Source: Conidiobolus incongruus B7586 (Eukaryota > Entomophthoromycota > Entomophthoromycetes > Entomophthorales > Conidiobolaceae). Taken from it: a stretch of 40,954 bases of DNA. The DNA lies in the NCBI GenBank assembly GCA_000697335.1, contig JNEM01013676.1, forward strand, positions 1 through 40,954, given 5' to 3'. Made by a program: the position numbers and the translations under genes. The notes beneath the pieces are model-generated. The model had not been told where the DNA came from and searched no databases. It worked only from the letters and a program-made list of their open reading frames with translations. Shown piece after piece: positions 36,301-40,954 of the stretch (positions are counted from its first letter, which is position 1; every line of letters begins with the position of its first letter).

Positions 36301-37536
36301 ATGAAGATTTTGTTCATTACAGATGCTTATGAACCTCAAGTCAACGGTGTAGTAACAACGATAAAAAACCTCAAAAGAGTTTTAGAAGACCTCGGTCACA
36401 CTATTGAAATTATGGAACCTTCTCAATTCTTAGGTATTCACGTTTTCGTCTACCCCGAAATCAAATGGTGTTTGGATTTATGGAGAGTAGGCAATATGAT
36501 CCGCAATTCTGAACCGGACTGTGTGCATATCTTCACAGAAGGGATGCTAGGGTTAGCAGCTAGGATTTATTGCGAATGGGCAGAACCCGAAATCCCCTTT
36601 ACAACGAGTTATCATACCCGATTCCCCGAATTTTTGGAAATGTACTTTTATATTCCTGCCAAGTATACATACAGGGGGTTGAGATGGTTTCATTCCAAGG
36701 CCCAGTCAACACTTGTGCCAACACCGAGTATGATGGATTATATGAAAGAAGTTGTTCCAGATGCGAATTGGAAATTGTGGACGAGAGGTGTCAATCCTAA
36801 ATTGTTTTATCCCGAAATGCGTCTAAAAGCTCCTGAGTTGGTACCTGAGTTGGTTAATCTACCTCGTCCTATTATTCTATGTGTGTCGAGAGTGTCTCTA
36901 GAAAAAGGATTAGATGATTTCTGTAAATTAAAAGTAAATGGTACCAAAGTTGTAGTGGGAGATGGACCTTCCAAGAAATCCCTTGAGGCAAAATATCCAG
37001 ATGTGATCTTCACAGGTGTGATGACTGGAAGTAAACTTGCAGCTGCCTACGCATTCGCAGATTGCTTCGTTTTTCCATCTAGAGTAGATACATTTGGCAA
37101 TGTTATGATTGAATCAATGGCATGCGGTACCCCAATTGCTGGCTACAAAGTAACAGGTCCCAAAGATGTCCTGATCGAAGGAGTCTCAGGTTATATGCTA
37201 CCCGGCGGCCTTGAAGAAAGTGTAGAAGCATGCCTCAAGCTCGATCGCGAACTCGTACATCAAGCAAGTCAAGACTGGACCATTGAAGCCTGTGTCAACA
37301 TCTTTCTCAAGAATCTATACCGCCTACCTCCCGACTTTTGGCTCACCATCCCCAACCACAACCTACAGCCCACAAGTCGAAGCTTATCCAAGCGCTTCTT
37401 CAAACGCCTTATTTACATTTTAGAAATTTTCTTCCTAGCGTTTTACACCCAGTACAACGGTAAAAATATCTTTATTTTAGGATTTATTTCACTATTTATC
37501 GTTTTGTTAAATATGTTGCTGTGGACTGCTTTTTAA
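36301..37536 (+). CDS. GT4 glycosyltransferase, bacterial MgtA-like, membrane-anchored, 411 aa
   Basis: A GT-B fold, family 4 glycosyltransferase close to bacterial GDP-mannose-dependent alpha-mannosyltransferases. It is intronless, unlike most neighbours. Marks: ILFITDAYEPQVNGVVTTIK at the start, IFTEGMLGLAARIYC, PFTTSYHTRFPEFLEMYF, KLWTRGVNPKLFYPE, VSRVSLEKGLDDF, KVVVGDGPSKKSLE and the nucleotide-sugar motif VDTFGNVMIESMACGTPIAG (Asp263-x7-Glu271, in place of E-x7-E). The catalytic part ends near residue 345. A fungal-looking tail with two hydrophobic stretches (about 368-384 and 388-409) then suggests a C-terminal membrane anchor, which bacterial relatives usually lack. GC content is clearly above its flanks. 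Acceptor unknown; a glycolipid or membrane-linked mannosylation is plausible. Likely an old horizontal acquisition (inference). Confidence 0.88.
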   Translation: MKILFITDAYEPQVNGVVTTIKNLKRVLEDLGHTIEIMEPSQFLGIHVFVYPEIKWCLDLWRVGNMIRNSEPDCVHIFTEGMLGLAARIYCEWAEPEIPFTTSYHTRFPEFLEMYFYIPAKYTYRGLRWFHSKAQSTLVPTPSMMDYMKEVVPDANWKLWTRGVNPKLFYPEMRLKAPELVPELVNLPRPIILCVSRVSLEKGLDDFCKLKVNGTKVVVGDGPSKKSLEAKYPDVIFTGVMTGSKLAAAYAFADCFVFPSRVDTFGNVMIESMACGTPIAGYKVTGPKDVLIEGVSGYMLPGGLEESVEACLKLDRELVHQASQDWTIEACVNIFLKNLYRLPPDFWLTIPNHNLQPTSRSLSKRFFKRLIYILEIFFLAFYTQYNGKNIFILGFISLFIVLLNMLLWTAF

Positions 37537-38696
37537 ATAATTTTTTGAATTTTAAATTGTTTTATATATCATAATAGCTAGTAAATAAATTTTATAATGA
37601 TATAGTTTCTTAATATCAAAATAATCAATTAATTTTCAAATATTATTTATTCAAATTTTTTTCACCTATTATTTACAATGAGAATTGATGTTGAAAATTT
37701 AAGTAGTTGATTTTGTACTGAAAATTAGCTCAAATATTATAATTTACTCAAATTGATATTTAATTTAAAGAATGATTAATTTATATATATATATATAATT
37801 AATATTAATATGTAGTAATATTTTTATAAAACTTTAAATTTTAATTGATGAAAATAACAGTAAATTCAATGAATCATAAAATGGGATATTAAATGATTAT
37901 TTGATAGATTTAAAATACATGATATACCAAATATTTAAATTAAGTATATATTTAATTCTATATCCTATAGATATTTGTTTATATTTACAAATATAATTTG
38001 ATCATTTTTATTTCATAATTGGGATTGAATTCTAAAACATCAGAATTAATTTTTTATTAACATACAAAGATTTAGTAATCTTATATTTAATTATATTAAA
38101 TTATTTATATTTTTAAGAAAATTTTAAGATAAGTTATACCTCAAAATATTACTTTTAACTAATACACCTGATAAGTTTGAAACATATATTACTATTCTAT
38201 ATTTTTAATAATGGGAATTTTTTGTGATTTAAAATAAATAAATATTTTAATATATAATATATAAAAATAAATATATAATATAAATTTAATAGTTTCTTTT
38301 ATTATTAATAACTTTTGGTTATACTTTTAACAAAGATTTAACACTTAAAAAATAATTCTTTTTATTAAAAACTAAAATTTAATGTTTTATAAACCAATTA
38401 AATTTTCCTGTAGAAATTTTCTTTCCTTTAAACTAGTTTTTTAATTGCTTAAAGCAATTATAATCACATAAATTATAATCTAAAGAATATACTAGATATA
38501 GTATTTTTTCTAGTTATTTTTAATTAGAAAGTTTTTTACAGCTTTAAATTTATATATTTTATAATTATTATGTAAAATAATAAGTTTTCTTAAATTATAT
38601 TAAAAATACTAATTAAAAATATTTTTATTTAAAAAAACAATATAAAGTTTATCATTAATTGATTTTCCTTTAAACATTAAATAAGAATAGTATATA
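37537..38696. other. AT-rich spacer between the glycosyltransferase and the Tc1 element
   Basis: Extremely AT-rich, with (TA)n around 37780-37800 and many A/T runs. I see no coding-like frame, RNA gene or recognisable repeat end. Confidence 0.6.
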
Positions 38697-38703
38697 TTAT
38701 ATT

Positions 38704-38914
38704 AACCTGTAAAAGTAAGTTATAAAATCAAAAACACTTATATTTTTACTAATAACTTAATTAATATTTAATGAAATAAACCTAAATTAAATAATTAAAA
38801 TCTATTATATTTATTAGTTATATATATTATTAAATGGTGATATTTAGTTATTAATTAGTTAAAATATAAACCTTTAAATTTTACCTAAGGTAAGTTATAA
38901 ATTTATAGGTTTTT
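38704..38914 (+). repeat. left terminal inverted repeat of Tc1 copy B
   Basis: Holds the outer direct repeat at about 38704-38730 and the inner one at about 38881-38914. It pairs in reverse orientation with 40056-40272; matches are strongest at the two direct repeats and looser between them. Confidence 0.75.
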
Positions 38915-38929
38915 GGTGATAAAAAAAAA

Positions 38930-39946
38930 TTAAAACTTAGTGTATCTATCTTTAACTTTTCTAACTTCTTTAAGTTTATAGGGTATAGAATCAATTAACT
39001 TCTTACACTAAAAAAAGTTAATCTTGTTTTATACTTCTTAAATATATTTTTAAAGTTAATTTAAATTTTTTACTAGAGGGAAAGCTTTAATAACTTTTTT
39101 TAACTAATCCTAAAGGTGTTTAATTAGATTAATGTTAAAAAATTAAAGAAACTATTTTATAACTATTATCTTATTATTTTTAAGTTATTTAGTAATAAAA
39201 GCTATAGTATAACAAGAGGTATTATCTTACTAGAAAATAACATTAGATTTGTTTAACTTATATTATTTAATGGTTTTTTTCAATTTATTGTTTAGAATAC
39301 TTTAATATATTTTAGTATTAATTCCCTTATTAACTTTATAAAGATACTTTATATTTAAAAACAACATATATCCTTAAATAATAATTAACCTATTATTATA
39401 CTTTTAAGTAAAATTAACATAATAGTTATAAAATAATTCTATATCTTTTTTAAAGCATTTAGCTTTTTTATTAAATCTACTAAAGTATATTTTTATTTCA
39501 TTAGATTAAATAACCTTACTTTAATTATTTTTAGTTTAATATTAATAACAACATTTAAACTTTTATTTAACTTTATAATAGGATTTTTTTAATTAGGGGT
39601 ATTTTTTTTAAAGTGTAAGTGGTATCTATGCTAATATAAAATACATATAATAATATTAGTATTAACTAATATTTTTATATAGTTTTATAGTTTTTGTTAT
39701 ATTTTTACAATAGTATTATATTTACCTATATTAATTAACCTACAAATATATTTCTTATTATATTTTATTTATAATTCTAACACACTTAAGTTTAAATTTA
39801 AATGTTTTTTTATTGTTATTCTTAATAACTTTAACTATAGTAGATTAACTAACACTAGTAATTTTAATAATATCACAAGTTGATTAACCTTCTTTATAAA
39901 GTTAATTAATATATAAGTAGATTTTTTTAAAGAGGGATTTAGGTAT
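38930..39946 (-). pseudogene. Tc1 transposase, stop-riddled but indel-free
   Basis: Part of copy B. The frame can be followed from a start region reading ATA-Pro-Lys-Ser-Leu-Phe-Lys-Lys to the final Lys-Phe before TAA. The helix-turn-helix is followed by three DDE blocks: block 1 VI*SNE, block 2 IF**DNTSCYT, block 3 NINLIKHL*D*LKK. The changes from consensus (Trp or Gln to stop, Asp to Asn, Glu to Lys) are all transitions of the RIP kind. Confidence 0.85.
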
Positions 39947-40055
39947 AATAATACTAATAAAAAAAATTTAGTATATCTATAAAATATTATATAAAATAAT
40001 AGTAAAGAGAGAAAAAAGATATAGTTATATATTGTTAAATATATCCTTTTATTTT

Positions 40056-40272
40056 AAAAACCTGTAAATTTATAACTTACTTTAGTTAAATAATAAAGGT
40101 TAATATTTTTGCTAATAGTTTATTAAATATATTTAAATATATTTATTTATTATTAAATAATATACTTTAATTTTATATTATAGTTTTAAATAATCTAATA
40201 TATACAATTGTTTTAGTTATTAATTAAAATATATATATTTTTGATTTTATAACTTACTTTTATAGGTTAGTA
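40056..40272 (-). repeat. right terminal inverted repeat of Tc1 copy B
   Basis: Inner direct repeat at about 40056-40085 and outer direct repeat at about 40243-40272, inverted relative to the left end. The spacing of about 180 bp between inner and outer repeats is the same as in copy A at the left edge of the window. Confidence 0.75.
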
Positions 40273-40324
40273 TATTATAATTTATTATAATAATAAATAT
40301 TTACTTATTAACAAAATATTTATT

Positions 40325-40954
40325 TAAAGGGATTTATAAAAAATGTTGATTTAATTTAATTTAACATTTTGATTTATGTTTTAATAAAAGATTATACATA
40401 AAGATTTAAGATTCATCAATTATAATTATTCACTATAAAAGTTTAAGCTTATAATAATATTTTAGTAAGTTTTATTTAACAATAATTATTTTACCTTTTT
40501 TTTAAACTTTAATTAAATTATAAGGTATTTATTTTATATTTTTATTTATTAATTTAAGTTTAAACTTTAATATATATATAATACTTGTAAAACTAATATT
40601 AAAGTACTTAAATAATTCTTTTACTAAAATAAAAAGGTGATTTTTAATATATTTTTTTATTTTATTAATAATTAAAAGAGTAATTATTAAAGTTAGTTTT
40701 TTAAATTTTAATAGGTTTTAAATAATTTCTCTTTTAGTTTTAAAGTAATTTATCTAATAATAAATTGTTAATTTAAATAATACTTTATTATTAAAAACTA
40801 CTTGTAAATTTTAAATAATTTTAAAAGGTTTATAGTTAAATTTTATTAATATTAAAATAAAAAACTTTTGATAATTATTATTTAATTTAAGTATAATTAA
40901 ATTAAACAACCAATTTTAAAAAGTTAATTTTTTAATCAAAAAAACTAATATATA
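40325..40954 (-). mobile_element. mariner-type DNA transposon, partial, RIP-decayed
   Basis: Minus-strand sequence from the right edge reads as the N-terminal and central part of a mariner (SETMAR-like) transposase. It shows helix-turn-helix remains (NISFTSIIYILKFKLKL), the linker IPYNLIKV, and the first catalytic block IIIIDES*IFMYNLLLKH, matching the family's i.gDESW...yDPe.K. This differs from the Tc1 element beside it. As there, Gln and Trp codons read as stops and no indel is needed over about 150 codons. The element runs out of the window; its left limit near 40325, just beyond the Tc1 end, is approximate. Confidence 0.7.

Larger units (their letters stand above)
38697..40277 (-). mobile_element. 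Tc1-type DNA transposon with long IR/DR termini, RIP-decayed (copy B)
   Basis: A near full-length Tc1-family element of about 1.58 kb on the minus strand. Inverted ends of about 210 bp each carry two direct repeats: the outer one reads AACCTGTAAAAGTAAG or AACCTATAAAAGTAAG followed by TTATAAAATC, and the inner one GTAAGTTATAAATTTA. This is the IR/DR layout of some Tc1 subgroups. Between them, minus 39946-38930 reads through as one transposase frame without indels: N-terminal helix-turn-helix (STCDIIKITSVS), a DDE core and a C-terminus with KKLIDSIPYKLKEVRKVKDR. About thirty or more codons are TAA/TAG where Gln or Trp is expected, and catalytic positions read SNE for SDE and NLIKH for NPIEH. 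All of this fits C-to-T and G-to-A change only. It is inactive. Outer borders are good to a few bases. Confidence 0.88.

Overview
The window is nuclear DNA of a fungus, most likely an intron-rich, AT-rich member of Dikarya. The genes are fungal housekeeping genes cut by about 59 very short introns (mostly 48-66 bp, GTAAKT/GTAATT donors, YAG acceptors). The outer arms hold DNA transposons decayed almost only by C-to-T and G-to-A changes, the footprint expected of repeat-induced point mutation (RIP). I could not fix the genus. Fungi with a Taphrinomycotina-like gene structure fit, but this is inference.

Layout. Left arm (1-8.2 kb): very AT-rich, with the end of a Tc1-type transposon at the edge and otherwise almost featureless. 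Gene island (8.2-33.6 kb): a glycine-rich repeat protein (minus); ALG1 (minus); PCC1 (plus, a small KEOPS gene in three short exons); a gene-poor stretch with exon-like scraps; a PX-BAR sorting nexin (plus); a broken PRKRIP1-family gene (minus); RAD17 (minus) divergent from a small CHORD-like zinc protein (plus); prefoldin subunit 6 (plus) convergent with MVP1 (minus, 12 exons); a broken NUFIP1/Rsa1-family gene (plus) convergent with a SpoU rRNA methyltransferase (minus); MMS19/MET18 (plus, 22 exons) convergent with a SIW14-type phosphatase (minus). Right arm (33.6-41 kb): AT-rich sea with a CpG-bearing GC islet, an intronless bacterial-looking GT4 glycosyltransferase, then a near-complete Tc1 element and part of a mariner element.

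The intact genes are unrelated housekeeping functions: N-glycosylation, tRNA t6A formation, endosomal sorting, checkpoint loading, chaperoning, mitochondrial rRNA modification, Fe-S protein assembly and inositol-pyrophosphate turnover. I see no operon-like logic. The most informative points are: (i) the two inward-facing Tc1 copies bracketing the island and their indel-free, transition-only decay; (ii) two broken host RNA-processing genes among intact neighbours, one carrying a 10-bp tandem duplication; (iii) a probable bacterial-origin glycosyltransferase that has gained a C-terminal membrane anchor; (iv) several short GC-rich islets with small open frames that I cannot name. I did not find a convincing wholly new multi-gene system.
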